Shown piece by piece: positions 16,209 through 23,880 of a stretch of DNA of 64,000 nucleotides. The number at the start of each line of letters is the position of its first letter. Positions within the stretch are counted from its first letter, which is position 1. The translations under genes and the position numbers were made by a program. Under the pieces are notes generated by a model that saw nothing but the letters and a program-made list of their open reading frames with translations, was not told where the DNA came from and ran no database searches. The stretch comes from a virus. The stretch covers positions 106,802-170,801 of the IMG/VR virus record IMGVR_UViG_3300030060_007423. The stretch is one strand, 5' to 3'.

Positions 16209-16510
16209 AATTGGATATTAACAAAATTGATTTAGACCAATTGGCTCATGATTTTAGAATGGAAAGTATAAAGTGGTATGATAAAGAATACTTTATATGG
16301 TTTGTCAAATCAGTGGTATTATGTAGAGATGTAAAGCAAACAGGTGTACCGTTTAGGCGAATGTACAAGAATGCTAATAACTTTATGTTAGTTAAAGATA
16401 AGAATACAGCTCTTCTTGATTATAGAAATAAAGGTCAAGATAACTGGGATTGTATACCTACACATCTTTTACATGGTGAAAAATATTATTTGTGTTGGAC
16501 ATATGAGTAG
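16205..16510 (+). CDS. Hypothetical protein
   Basis: 101 residues, rich in Trp, Tyr and Lys, possibly a small nucleic-acid or protein-binding domain, but no family match. It shares ATGA with the preceding gene and overlaps the next one by 8 bases. Confidence 0.6.
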   Translation: MKLDINKIDLDQLAHDFRMESIKWYDKEYFIWFVKSVVLCRDVKQTGVPFRRMYKNANNFMLVKDKNTALLDYRNKGQDNWDCIPTHLLHGEKYYLCWTYE

Positions 16511-16781
16511 ACGGGATAGATTTTATATTGTAATTAAGTGGCATTACAACCCAACAACAAATGAAGTAGGTAAAAGAAAAAAGCTACCAGTGTTGATGAT
16601 GGATTCAGATGGTAACCCGTTAGAGTTTGATACATTAACATCGGCAGAAGAATTTACAGAGATTATGAACTTCAATACTAATCAAGGATTTCATTATGAG
16701 ATACGAGAATTAGGAAAGAAGTACTTAAAGGTCAATAACAATAGTAGTAACAATGATGGATTTGATGACAGGTGCGGCTGA
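16503..16781 (+). CDS. Hypothetical protein ending at the GC-rich element
   Basis: 92 residues from the ATG overlapping the previous stop; a longer open frame upstream lies inside the previous gene. The body reads as a small beta-rich domain. The final residues (NNNSSNNDGFDD, then RCG) run into the GC-rich patch, so the native 3' end may have been altered by whatever placed that element. Confidence 0.55.
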   Translation: MSRRDRFYIVIKWHYNPTTNEVGKRKKLPVLMMDSDGNPLEFDTLTSAEEFTEIMNFNTNQGFHYEIRELGKKYLKVNNNSSNNDGFDDRCG

Positions 16782-16792
16782 CCCCCGCCCGG

Positions 16793-16820
16793 CCCGGCGA
16801 AGTTCGCACATGCGATGTCG
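16793..16820 (+). repeat. GC-rich inverted element, left copy
   Basis: This 28-base segment is part of a strikingly GC-rich patch (about 16,769-16,826) in an AT-rich genome. Its reverse complement matches 23,321-23,348 at roughly 22-23 of 28 positions, sharing CATCGCATGTG and ACTTCGC. A GCGAA-G-TTCGC palindrome lies inside it. The two copies flank a 6.5-kb block. Confidence 0.6.
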
Positions 16821-16897
16821 CACATCAAACCCTAACCAGAAAATTGCCTTTACAAGTTATCAACAACTTTACAAGGCCAGACAAGGAGCAACAAATT

Positions 16898-17119
16898 ATG
16901 GCATGGGAAGATTTTTGGTGGGATATAACAAAAGAAATAGAAGAGTTGGGAATCAAACGAGATTTTGACAAACAACTCAAAAAAATGGATATGCAAGACA
17001 AACACAAGTATCGTGACACACGGGACAGATGGAGTTATGCACTTGACAAAGTAAAGAAGAGATTATATGCAAAGCAAAATGGCAAGAAAACACGTAAAGA
17101 TGGCAACAACAAATCATGA
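16898..17119 (+). CDS. Small basic hypothetical protein
   Basis: 73 residues (MAWEDFWWDITKEIEE...), helical with a Lys/Arg-rich tail. AAGGAG eleven bases before the ATG decides the start; the frame is open further upstream through the GC-rich element, but that part reads as non-coding. Function unknown. Confidence 0.6.
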   Translation: MAWEDFWWDITKEIEELGIKRDFDKQLKKMDMQDKHKYRDTRDRWSYALDKVKKRLYAKQNGKKTRKDGNNKS

Positions 17120-17264
17120 TATAGAACCTTGGGCGAAAGTCCTGATGTTGGAAATCGACCAGTTATTAAAGCGTGATAATAGAGATGTAACAGCCAGTGT
17201 TAGGAAAGACCTGACACGTTTTATAGATTATATAACAAACGGAGACAAAAATGGAAATGACTAA
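17100..17264 (+). CDS. 54-residue hypothetical protein
   Basis: MATTNHDIEPWAKVLMLEID begins a helical product. ATGs at 17067 and 17079 are alternatives but overlap more of the previous gene. Its last 14 bases overlap the next gene. No function recognised. Confidence 0.5.
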   Translation: MATTNHDIEPWAKVLMLEIDQLLKRDNRDVTASVRKDLTRFIDYITNGDKNGND

Positions 17265-17493
17265 ACAAATTATGGACGCCTTGTTGGCAAAGTATGAAGC
17301 AGACAAAATGAGAGCATTCGCTAATCTTCAAAATTATTTGACAAACCCAGCAGGTATTGGAGAACATCCAGATATAGTTGCGGAATGTGATAAACTAGTT
17401 AGTGATATTGATGATGCGATTGGCAAGATAGATACATTAAGACAATTATTTAGTAGTGGTGACCAGGGTGAGCAAAAAGAAGGCAATGAATAA
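17251..17493 (+). CDS. Conserved-type small marine phage protein
   Basis: 80 residues. The segment MRAFANLQNYLTNPAGIGEH followed by PDIVAECDKL resembles a short protein common in marine T4-like phages, with unknown function. A CGGAGAC ribosome site precedes the ATG. Predicted to be all-helical. Confidence 0.65.
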   Translation: MEMTKQIMDALLAKYEADKMRAFANLQNYLTNPAGIGEHPDIVAECDKLVSDIDDAIGKIDTLRQLFSSGDQGEQKEGNE

Positions 17494-17506
17494 TAGCGAT
17501 AGATAA

Positions 17507-17911
17507 ATGACAGAGAAACAACCAGACAAATTTGTAATACCAGATTGGTGTGTAGCTACATATGATTGGAATAGACTAGATATACGGATAGAATACGAGG
17601 AAGGTATGGTATATCAGTTTCATGGCGTACATCCAGATAGATGGACACAATGGAAGCAGGCTGATGATCCCCTATTCTATTATTATAGACACATCATGAC
17701 GTGTAGATGGACCTGTGAAAGCCATCCCAACTGGTCTCCTGTGTCATTACCGGTAGAAGTGGCAGGAAATGCCAGTGAATCCTCTAGTCAAAGTGATAGT
17801 GAAGCACAAGAGAATCAAATGGCTGAAAAAACTATGAGTGTGACTAGGAAGGAGCCCATTTCTGGCAGTCTGGATGATACTCATGAGCACGACACAAGTG
17901 TGGCAAAGTAA
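17507..17911 (+). CDS. Hypothetical protein, KTSC-like N-terminal domain
   Basis: Residues ~15-65 (LDIRIEYEEGMVYQFHGVHP...) resemble the small KTSC fold, where a strand pair is followed by a helix packing over it. The last ~50 residues are Ser/Glu-rich and likely disordered. The match is weak. Base composition is visibly less AT-rich than in the genes before 16.7 kb. After the stop, about 115 bases hold no convincing gene before the next promoter element. Confidence 0.5.
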   Translation: MTEKQPDKFVIPDWCVATYDWNRLDIRIEYEEGMVYQFHGVHPDRWTQWKQADDPLFYYYRHIMTCRWTCESHPNWSPVSLPVEVAGNASESSSQSDSEAQENQMAEKTMSVTRKEPISGSLDDTHEHDTSVAK

Positions 17912-18027
17912 TCGTTAGATAGACTATCCGGCATGGCTAGACTCACGATAAGAGTGATGGATGGTATGTCAGATTTGCCACTGGTCGTGCCACATTGTCA
18001 TGGAAAAAAGTTGTGAAAATATTTTTT

Positions 18028-18055
18028 TTTCCCAATTATTCTAGTTATATTTATA
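18028..18055 (+). promoter_or_regulatory. TTTCCCAAT-type phage promoter element
   Basis: T9-CCCAATTATTCTA followed by GTTATATTTATA, preceded by AAGTTGTGAAAATA, which also occurs at the copy near 11,505. The ATG at 18,085 follows after about 30 bases. Confidence 0.65.
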
Positions 18056-18084
18056 GTATAATAATGGTTAAAAAATATAATACT

Positions 18085-18261
18085 ATGAATGAAAAAAATC
18101 ACTTAGAAAATCTTTATGACGTTTATCTTTACTGTCCATCTATCGACTCTGCAAAGGTCTGTACTGTGGAAGCAACTCACTACACTAATGCTAAGACAAA
18201 AGCTTTGGATATGTATCCTGGTTATGTATTGCTTGAGGATCAACTGTCTACACAATGTTAA
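18085..18261 (+). CDS. 58-residue hypothetical protein
   Basis: I start at 18085 because other genes behind this promoter class begin after an AATACT-ATG type leader; the upstream ATG at 18064 would lie almost on the promoter. The product has three Cys and ends ...STQC, whose TGT-TAA overlaps a GTTAATAACTTT repeat. It is a single-gene cassette with its own promoter. Function unknown. Confidence 0.5.
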   Translation: MNEKNHLENLYDVYLYCPSIDSAKVCTVEATHYTNAKTKALDMYPGYVLLEDQLSTQC

Positions 18262-18310
18262 TAACTTTGACAATATTGTTAATAACTTTACGTAAAAGTA
18301 TAGCATAAAA

Positions 18311-18335
18311 CCCAATAAATCTAGTTATATTTATA
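18311..18335 (+). promoter_or_regulatory. CCCAAT-type phage promoter element before the AAA+ gene
   Basis: CCCAATAAATCTA then GTTATATTTATA. Two GTTAATAACTTT copies (18257 and 18278) precede it, the first containing the upstream gene's stop. ACTTT/AAAGT near 18285-18298 can pair. Confidence 0.6.
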
Positions 18336-18386
18336 ATATAATTGGTTCGGATAGAAATTAAAAATTAAAACAAAAAAACGTCGCTT

Positions 18387-19592
18387 ATGAAAAATGTAAT
18401 CTTAAAAGCTGGTCTTAACGAGAGTGGTAAACCAGTATTGACTGACAAGGTTGGCAATCAGTTTGAATGTCCTGTAAAGGATAAAGCCAACAAACAAAAA
18501 TTAACGTGGGCTGTTAAAAAAGAAGCCTATGTAAAAGTAATAATGAAGGAGGGCGGAGCCATGTCCTACTCAGTATCTAATAGTAGTACTGAAAAGGATT
18601 GGACTAAAGATGCCACGTCTATATTGACAGACCAGTGGTTGAATAAACCTGCTGCTAATGTACCTGCTGAACAGGCTGAGGTAATGGCATTCATTCAGAA
18701 ATCTCCTGAGTTAAAACCAGATACTCTTAAGATGCAAGACCTTAAATGGAAATATCTTGTTAGGTCTGCAATGAGAGGTAAAAATATTATGATGACTGGT
18801 CCTGCAGGATGTGGTAAAACTATGGCAGCTAAAACTGTTGTGAACGCATTAGACAGACCAGAATTTTATTTCAACCTTGGGGCAACTCAAGATCCTAGAG
18901 CTACCTTAATTGGTAATGTCCACTTCAATAAAGAGAGTGGTACGTTCTTCTCTGAATCAATGTTTGTGAAAGCAATACAGACTGAGAATGCTGTAATACT
19001 CATGGATGAGCTTTCACGTGCTCACCCCGAGGCTTGGAATATATTAATGACTGTATTAGACGAAGGTCAGAGATACTTAAGGTTAGATGAAGCTGATGGC
19101 TCTCCAACTATTAAAGTAGCTCCAGGTGTAACATTTATCGCTACTGCCAATATAGGTAATGAATATACAGCGACAAGAGTTATGGACCGAGCGTTATTAG
19201 ACAGGTTTATTATTGTAGAGATGGATACTCTAAATGCTTCTGAGGAGTTTGAGTTGTTAACAAAACTATTTCCTAATGTGGATACTAAAACAGTTAACGC
19301 CATATCTGAAATTGCTCATGCTACTAGAGTTGAGGTTAAGAGTGAAGTTGCGAGAATCTCTACTTCTATTTCTACCAGAGCTTGTGTTGAAATGACTAGC
19401 CTTGTTTACGACGGGTTTAGTTTAACAGAAGCTGCTGAGGTTATTATGTATCCACAATACGATGATGCGGGTGGAGCTGATAGCGAAAGAACATTCGTAA
19501 AACAACTTGTACAGAAATTCTGTGACGATGGTACCGATGAAGATTTATTCAACACTGAAGATGTTGACGGTGCTGATGACAACCAGCAATAA
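18387..19592 (+). CDS. MoxR/CobS-like AAA+ ATPase
   Basis: MMTGPAGCGKT holds Walker A with K144. VILMDELSRA is Walker B, ATANIGNEY is sensor 1 and MDRALLDRF is the arginine-finger region. The order and spacing fit the MoxR/CobS clade. An N-terminal ~120-residue domain of unknown type precedes the motor. MoxR ATPases work with VWA-domain partners as remodelling chaperones or metal-insertion machines, and the next gene encodes a VWA protein. CobS-like genes are known in marine T4-like phages. A hairpin follows the stop. Confidence 0.88.
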   Translation: MKNVILKAGLNESGKPVLTDKVGNQFECPVKDKANKQKLTWAVKKEAYVKVIMKEGGAMSYSVSNSSTEKDWTKDATSILTDQWLNKPAANVPAEQAEVMAFIQKSPELKPDTLKMQDLKWKYLVRSAMRGKNIMMTGPAGCGKTMAAKTVVNALDRPEFYFNLGATQDPRATLIGNVHFNKESGTFFSESMFVKAIQTENAVILMDELSRAHPEAWNILMTVLDEGQRYLRLDEADGSPTIKVAPGVTFIATANIGNEYTATRVMDRALLDRFIIVEMDTLNASEEFELLTKLFPNVDTKTVNAISEIAHATRVEVKSEVARISTSISTRACVEMTSLVYDGFSLTEAAEVIMYPQYDDAGGADSERTFVKQLVQKFCDDGTDEDLFNTEDVDGADDNQQ

Positions 19593-19610
19593 GCGACGAT
19601 TGCTAAGAAG

Positions 19611-19645
19611 GGGGGTGGACATTTAGAGCCATCCCCTATTCTATT
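19611..19645 (+). terminator. Hairpin terminator after the AAA+ gene
   Basis: GGGGGTGG pairs with CCATCCCC (8 bp with one G-U) around a ~10-base loop, followed by TATTCTATTGTT. The downstream T-tract is interrupted, so efficiency is uncertain. Two GTTAATAACTTT copies follow. Confidence 0.6.
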
Positions 19646-19696
19646 GTTAATAACTTTGTTAATAACTTTAGAAAATAACTATGAAATAATTTTTAT

Positions 19697-19723
19697 TTCC
19701 CAACAATAATAGTTATATTTATA
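19697..19723 (+). promoter_or_regulatory. TTTCCCAA-type phage promoter element before the VWA gene
   Basis: TTTATTTCCCAACAATAATA then GTTATATTTATA, preceded by paired GTTAATAACTTT copies at 19646 and 19658. It gives the VWA gene its own transcription start, separate from the ATPase. Confidence 0.6.
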
Positions 19724-19756
19724 TTATAAATAACGGATTAAACTAATAGAGATACT

Positions 19757-21766
19757 ATGACAAATTATTCAAGCTTTTGGTTAGATGACAATTTTGACAA
19801 TGACATTGACATTCTGACAGGTGAATCAATCGTGAAACCTGGTAAGGACCTCATCAAGCTAGCCGGTTATCAAAGAGCAATCGCTAACTTTGTTAACATC
19901 GTAACAGGTAAACACGTTCCTGTTAAATTCAAACAAAATGGTAATAGCTATACTGATGGCAAATCTATCGTGATTAGCTCAAGTCTAAAGGACAAGGATT
20001 TCGACCCTGCTGTTGGACTTGCTCTTCACGAAGGTAGCCACATATTGTTGTCTGACTTTCAATTCCTTAAAGACTTAGAGAGCCACATACCTGCTGACAT
20101 TACAAATACAGTAATGATTAAATATGATTATGATAGATACAACGCTAACTATCATATCTTAAATAATCTAAAAGATTTGTTAAACATTGTTGAGGACAGA
20201 CGTATTGACAACTACGTGTTTAAGTCTGCTCCTGGTTATAAAGGTTACTACCACTCAATGTATGACAAATACTTTAACTCTAAAATTATAGACAAAGGAT
20301 TGGCAAGTTCTGAATTTAGAATCCCAACCTTTGAAGCTTATATGTTCCGTATCTGTAACATTACTAATAACCATAGAGACCTCAACGCATTACCTGGTCT
20401 AAGAAAGATATGGAATCTAATGGACTTAAAGAATATCGGTGATGTAAAGAGTACTGAAGAGGCCTTTCAAATTGCTTGTGAAATATATAAAGTAATTGAA
20501 GAAAACATTGAGGCTCCTAAACCAGAGGATAATGATTGTGATGGCAATTGTGATGGTGATGGTAATGAACAACAAACTGAGAATAGAGATGGCGGTACTC
20601 CTAAAACACCAGAAGGAGAATCTGATGACGATGGTTCTACTACAACAGGTACTGATTGTACTAATGGTAATACCACATCAACTATTGACTTAGAGGATTT
20701 AACTGACAAACAAAAACAACAGTTAAAGAAAGCTATTCAAAAGCAAAAGAGTTTCCAGGATGGAGATATTAAGAAAGGCGGAATGAGTAAGAAAGATGCT
20801 AGTTCATTAAATGCTATTCAGCAAGGAGATGTTGAGGTTACTAATGTTGGTAATGGAGTAGACGGATGGAGAAAGACTAGTGGTGGTACTAACTGTATTG
20901 TTATTAATGGTATTACTAAAACATTGATTGATGAGAATCCATTTGACGTGTTTATCAACAAAGACTGGTATGGTAGTAGAATGGAGCAGTTTCAACACTC
21001 TGTAGACAAAGGACTTGTATTAGGACAAAAACTTGGTAGAAAGTTACAGGTTAGAAACGAGGAGAACAGCCTTAGATACACACGATTGAATACAGGAAAG
21101 ATAGATAAAAGATTGATTGCTAGTTTAGGCTATGGTGCTGAGAGTGTATTTGAACAAGTATTTACTAGCAGCCATAACGATGCCAACGTACATATCTCAG
21201 TAGATGCTAGTGGTAGTATGAGTGGCCGTAGATATAACAAGGCTATGACTACCTGCGTGGCTATAGCTAAAGCAGCCAGCATGGTTGGTAATCTAAACGT
21301 TCAGATAAGCTTCCGTACTACAGTGGAAAGTGGTGGCACTAACACACCATGTATAGTGATAGCGTATGACTCTAGAAAAGACAAGATCGTAACGATTAAA
21401 TCACTATTCAAATACTGTGTAACTCTAGGGACAACACCAGAAGGACTATGTTTCGAGGCCATTCAAAAACACATGGTACAGAGCAATGGTAGTATGGATA
21501 GCTACTTTATAAACCTCTCAGATGGAGAACCTTATTTTGAGAACCGAGATATTCAATATTGGGGCCAGACAGCTGCTAGCCATACCGCAAAACAAGTGAA
21601 AAACATGCGTGGTGGTGGTATAGAGGTACTGAGCTACTATATAGATGGTGGTAGCGACGTTAGTGCCCAATTTAAGACTATGTATGGTGCCTCTAGCGCT
21701 AGTATAGATACAAACAACCTTACCCAACTGGCCACTACTCTAAATAAATTATTCCTTGGCCAGTAG
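19757..21766 (+). CDS. Metallopeptidase-like/VWA-domain protein (partner of the AAA+ ATPase)
   Basis: H91-E92-G-S-H95 within an N-terminal domain is a zincin motif, with NIVEDRRID (residues ~130-140) as a candidate third-ligand region. This layout resembles the DUF2201-type putative metallopeptidase plus VWA proteins. Residues ~235-300 are acidic and Gly/Thr-rich linker. The C-terminal VWA domain has the MIDAS motif D483-A-S485-G-S487, with later Thr and LSDGE elements. CobT/ViaA-type VWA proteins are loaded by MoxR/CobS ATPases. Whether peptidase activity exists is open. Confidence 0.82.
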   Translation: MTNYSSFWLDDNFDNDIDILTGESIVKPGKDLIKLAGYQRAIANFVNIVTGKHVPVKFKQNGNSYTDGKSIVISSSLKDKDFDPAVGLALHEGSHILLSDFQFLKDLESHIPADITNTVMIKYDYDRYNANYHILNNLKDLLNIVEDRRIDNYVFKSAPGYKGYYHSMYDKYFNSKIIDKGLASSEFRIPTFEAYMFRICNITNNHRDLNALPGLRKIWNLMDLKNIGDVKSTEEAFQIACEIYKVIEENIEAPKPEDNDCDGNCDGDGNEQQTENRDGGTPKTPEGESDDDGSTTTGTDCTNGNTTSTIDLEDLTDKQKQQLKKAIQKQKSFQDGDIKKGGMSKKDASSLNAIQQGDVEVTNVGNGVDGWRKTSGGTNCIVINGITKTLIDENPFDVFINKDWYGSRMEQFQHSVDKGLVLGQKLGRKLQVRNEENSLRYTRLNTGKIDKRLIASLGYGAESVFEQVFTSSHNDANVHISVDASGSMSGRRYNKAMTTCVAIAKAASMVGNLNVQISFRTTVESGGTNTPCIVIAYDSRKDKIVTIKSLFKYCVTLGTTPEGLCFEAIQKHMVQSNGSMDSYFINLSDGEPYFENRDIQYWGQTAASHTAKQVKNMRGGGIEVLSYYIDGGSDVSAQFKTMYGASSASIDTNNLTQLATTLNKLFLGQ

Positions 21767-21998
21767 AGGGTACAGGCGACTCGCCACAGGCTATCTAAGG
21801 CCGTGTAGTGAACTAGCCAAAGAAAAAATCTGCAAGTGAATGCAGTGGGACTATTTCTTGTTAACAGCAAGATATGTGTGTGTAGCATTGTGCATTAGTC
21901 CATCTTTGTACAGGAGACGATTTTTTCTTGTATATAAGTGATAGTAGTAGAAGAGTGTTTAACACTATAAAAGTATAAATTAATTAAATATAGATAAT
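21767..21998 (+). other. 232-base gap with possible structured RNA
   Basis: No convincing frame was found here on either strand. It is less AT-rich than most gaps and contains several small inverted repeats: GGCGA-C-TCGCC, CTTG...CAAG and AGTGTTTAACACT. It lacks the CCCAAT element. It could be a leader, a small RNA or the remnant of a lost gene. Confidence 0.35.
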
Positions 21999-22394
21999 AT
22001 GAAAGACAACACAGAGAAATGGAAGTATAGTTATCCATATCAGACAAGGATAGCAACTATTGAACAGGAATATGGTGAACTAGGACAACAGGTACCTGCA
22101 GGATTCTACTTCAGGGATGGCGAGATAATTCGAGCTCTGCTCGATTTTGTGAAACAAAGTGGACCCTGTACATGGACTGAAATGAGCATGGAATACCACT
22201 ACCTGTTCACAAACATGGAATATCATCCAGTCAATCACCGTGGTGGTAGTTTCAGTAGTGGTCACTATCGTAGCCTAATGACACCAAGACGTAGAAGGAT
22301 AGGCAATGGCAATTATGAATATATCCGTAAAGGAGATGATGGTCTATACCGATACCATACACATGCTCTGGGTTATAGTGGTGTTAATTGTTAA
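21999..22394 (+). CDS. Hypothetical protein
   Basis: 131 residues, rich in Tyr, Gly and Arg, with no recognised family. It lies alone after a long gap and ends ...GVNC, with TGT-TAA inside a GTTAATAACTTT repeat. Composition is close to that of the neighbouring VWA gene. Confidence 0.6.
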   Translation: MKDNTEKWKYSYPYQTRIATIEQEYGELGQQVPAGFYFRDGEIIRALLDFVKQSGPCTWTEMSMEYHYLFTNMEYHPVNHRGGSFSSGHYRSLMTPRRRRIGNGNYEYIRKGDDGLYRYHTHALGYSGVNC

Positions 22395-22419
22395 TAACTT
22401 TTTCATCAATAATTTTTAT

Positions 22420-22445
22420 TTCCCAACTATTATGGTTATATTTAA
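22420..22445 (+). promoter_or_regulatory. TTTCCCAA-type phage promoter element
   Basis: TTTATTTCCCAACTATTATG then GTTATATTTAAT. A GTTAATAACTTT copy ~30 bases upstream at 22390 overlaps the preceding stop codon. Confidence 0.6.
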
Positions 22446-22470
22446 TTATCAAATAAAAACAAACTAGATT

Positions 22471-23025
22471 ATGTCAGCTATCTGTAAATCATGTCAGTGC
22501 ACTATTCCTGCTGGTCGGGTTAGTCTTGGCTATAATGTATGTGTTGATTGTAGTACCGAAGAGGCAGTGGCCTGTGTAGATATTACATATCACAAAACTG
22601 GTAATACTATTCAAATAACAGACCAAGACACTGCTAGGCGAATCAATAAGTTGGCCTCACGTAGTGGTTATGGTATCATGCGTGGCCTTCGTGGTGGCAA
22701 GTCATCAACTGACAAGACTACTCTGTCCACTACTCCTCGCAATGCTAAACCATTTCGTGAATACACTCATAGTGACCTAGAGCGTGTCCTTGAGGTTGCT
22801 ATTGATTGGATGGAGATGGATTCCCGTGACCGTGCCATTGCGCATGTCGAGAATGCACTATCTAACAAAATGATTAGTGGTATACAACGCCGACGCATTA
22901 TGGAGATACTTGCAACCATGTTCCCAGAACCTGTAGTTGAGGAGTCAAGTACTGTACAGGAAACAATAGACCCTGAAATCGAATTTACATTTCGTAACTG
23001 GCGTAATAGTAGAATCTATAAATAA
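22471..23025 (+). CDS. Zinc-ribbon protein with atypical codon use
   Basis: CKSC (residues 5-8) and CVDC (24-27) make an N-terminal zinc ribbon. VDITYHKTGNTIQI is a second conserved-looking block that I recall from marine phages. The C-terminal ~90 residues are helical. The gene is clearly more GC-rich than the window, and most arginines use CGT/CGC/CGA rather than the AGA that dominates elsewhere, suggesting recent acquisition. Function unknown; nucleic-acid binding is plausible. Confidence 0.65.
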   Translation: MSAICKSCQCTIPAGRVSLGYNVCVDCSTEEAVACVDITYHKTGNTIQITDQDTARRINKLASRSGYGIMRGLRGGKSSTDKTTLSTTPRNAKPFREYTHSDLERVLEVAIDWMEMDSRDRAIAHVENALSNKMISGIQRRRIMEILATMFPEPVVEESSTVQETIDPEIEFTFRNWRNSRIYK

Positions 23026-23031
23026 AACTAT

Positions 23032-23142
23032 ATGAAAACAATAATTGGCAAAATCAAATCATGGCATGCCTACTGGGTATGGATTGAACAGGAAAAAATA
23101 AAAGCTGCTATACATACGTGTAGTGGTACAGGTTTATATTAA
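23032..23142 (+). CDS. 36-residue hypothetical peptide
   Basis: MKTIIGKIKSWHAYWVWIEQ begins a short amphipathic, Trp-rich product. It is spaced six bases after the zinc-ribbon gene and ten before the next. Tentative because of size. Confidence 0.45.
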   Translation: MKTIIGKIKSWHAYWVWIEQEKIKAAIHTCSGTGLY

Positions 23143-23152
23143 AAACAAGATT

Positions 23153-23314
23153 ATGATTAACTATTTACTTTGTGGATTTATATTCACACTAACTATGGAA
23201 CTTATTAACTCACAACTCAGGTTGAATGTTGACTGGCCAATGCGGACGTTAATGGTCCTTGCATGGCCGTTGTGTCTGGTTGTTTGGTTGTATCACTTCA
23301 TAAAGGAATTGTAA
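23153..23314 (+). CDS. 53-residue two-helix membrane peptide
   Basis: MINYLLCGFIFTLTMEL and MRTLMVLAWPLCLVVWLYHF are two hydrophobic helices around a short polar loop. The ATG at 23153 is preferred over a longer frame upstream. The stop lies immediately before the GC-rich right-hand element. Confidence 0.5.
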   Translation: MINYLLCGFIFTLTMELINSQLRLNVDWPMRTLMVLAWPLCLVVWLYHFIKEL

Positions 23315-23320
23315 TGGGTG

Positions 23321-23348
23321 CCGCATCGCATGTGAGACTTCGCAGGGG
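23321..23348 (+). repeat. GC-rich inverted element, right copy
   Basis: Imperfect inverted copy of the element at 16,793-16,820, sharing CATCGCATGTG and ACTTCGC. The GC-rich stretch continues to the tRNA gene that starts ~24 bases downstream. Both copies sit directly after a gene's stop codon. Confidence 0.6.
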
Positions 23349-23371
23349 TGGTGGCGTGGCGGCCGTGAAAT

Positions 23372-23445
23372 GGACCAGTAGCTCAGCTGGATAGAGCAAC
23401 AGCCTTCTAAGCTGTAGGTCATAGGTTCGAATCCTATCTGGTTCA
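23372..23445 (+). tRNA. tRNA-Arg (anticodon UCU)
   Basis: A full cloverleaf can be drawn: acceptor GGACCAG/CTGGTTC (one G-U), D-stem GCTC/GAGC, anticodon stem ACAGC/GCTGT with loop CTTCTAA, and a T-arm with GGTTCGAATCC. Loop position 34-36 is TCT, so it reads AGA/AGG. CCA is not encoded. AGA is by far the commonest arginine codon in the phage genes here, so the tRNA likely supplements the host pool. Confidence 0.95.
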
Positions 23446-23460
23446 CAAAGGATAAATTAT

Positions 23461-23604
23461 ATGGTAGAATTTTTGAAACATTTTTTTGGAGTATGTGGAG
23501 AACCACATCCCAGTGTACTAACTATCCTAATGGGTACGCCTGTTGTGGGATACATAATTTACAATATAAGACAATATATAAAAGGAAAGAATAATGACAG
23601 ATAA
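23461..23604 (+). CDS. 47-residue conserved-type phage peptide
   Basis: MVEFLKHFFGVCGEPHPSVL followed by a hydrophobic segment (TILMGTPVVGYIIY). The FGVCGExHPS pattern is familiar from small proteins of marine T4-like phages. Probably membrane-associated. It overlaps the next ATG by 11 bases. Confidence 0.6.
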   Translation: MVEFLKHFFGVCGEPHPSVLTILMGTPVVGYIIYNIRQYIKGKNNDR

Positions 23605-23833
23605 GCAATGGAGAAAGTTTGGCGAGATACAATATCTTAGAGGACGACTAGATGAAATGTTTAAGATTGATACTTTACTGGATTTTGATATGAGTGGTAT
23701 GAGAAGAATAGATGCAAGGATTGCAAAGTATATGGACAAACTCAAATCAGTAGATGAAATGACTTATGAACTATATTTGATAGAGCGTGATAATATATAC
23801 CATAAGATACGTAAATTAACAAAGGATTGTTAA
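23594..23833 (+). CDS. Small helical hypothetical protein
   Basis: 79 residues, predicted all-helical and highly charged. It ends ...TKDC with the stop inside a GTTAATAACTTT repeat. No family recognised. Confidence 0.55.
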   Translation: MTDKQWRKFGEIQYLRGRLDEMFKIDTLLDFDMSGMRRIDARIAKYMDKLKSVDEMTYELYLIERDNIYHKIRKLTKDC

Positions 23834-23880
23834 TAACTTTTTTACATATTATATGAAAATAACTATGAAAATATTTTTAT

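Noticed and set aside
16753-16968. Frame through the GC-rich patch encoding an Arg/Pro-rich peptide
   Set aside because: It overlaps the well-supported small gene at 16898 in another frame and depends on the GC-rich patch being coding; no ribosome site.
17933-18016. 27-residue frame between 17,911 and the next promoter
   Set aside because: Too short, no ribosome site, and its end runs into the promoter element's upstream sequence.
23249-23506. Minus-strand frame with GFEPMTYSLEG-like sequence
   Set aside because: It is the typical antisense shadow of a tRNA gene (tRNA-Arg at 23372-23445).
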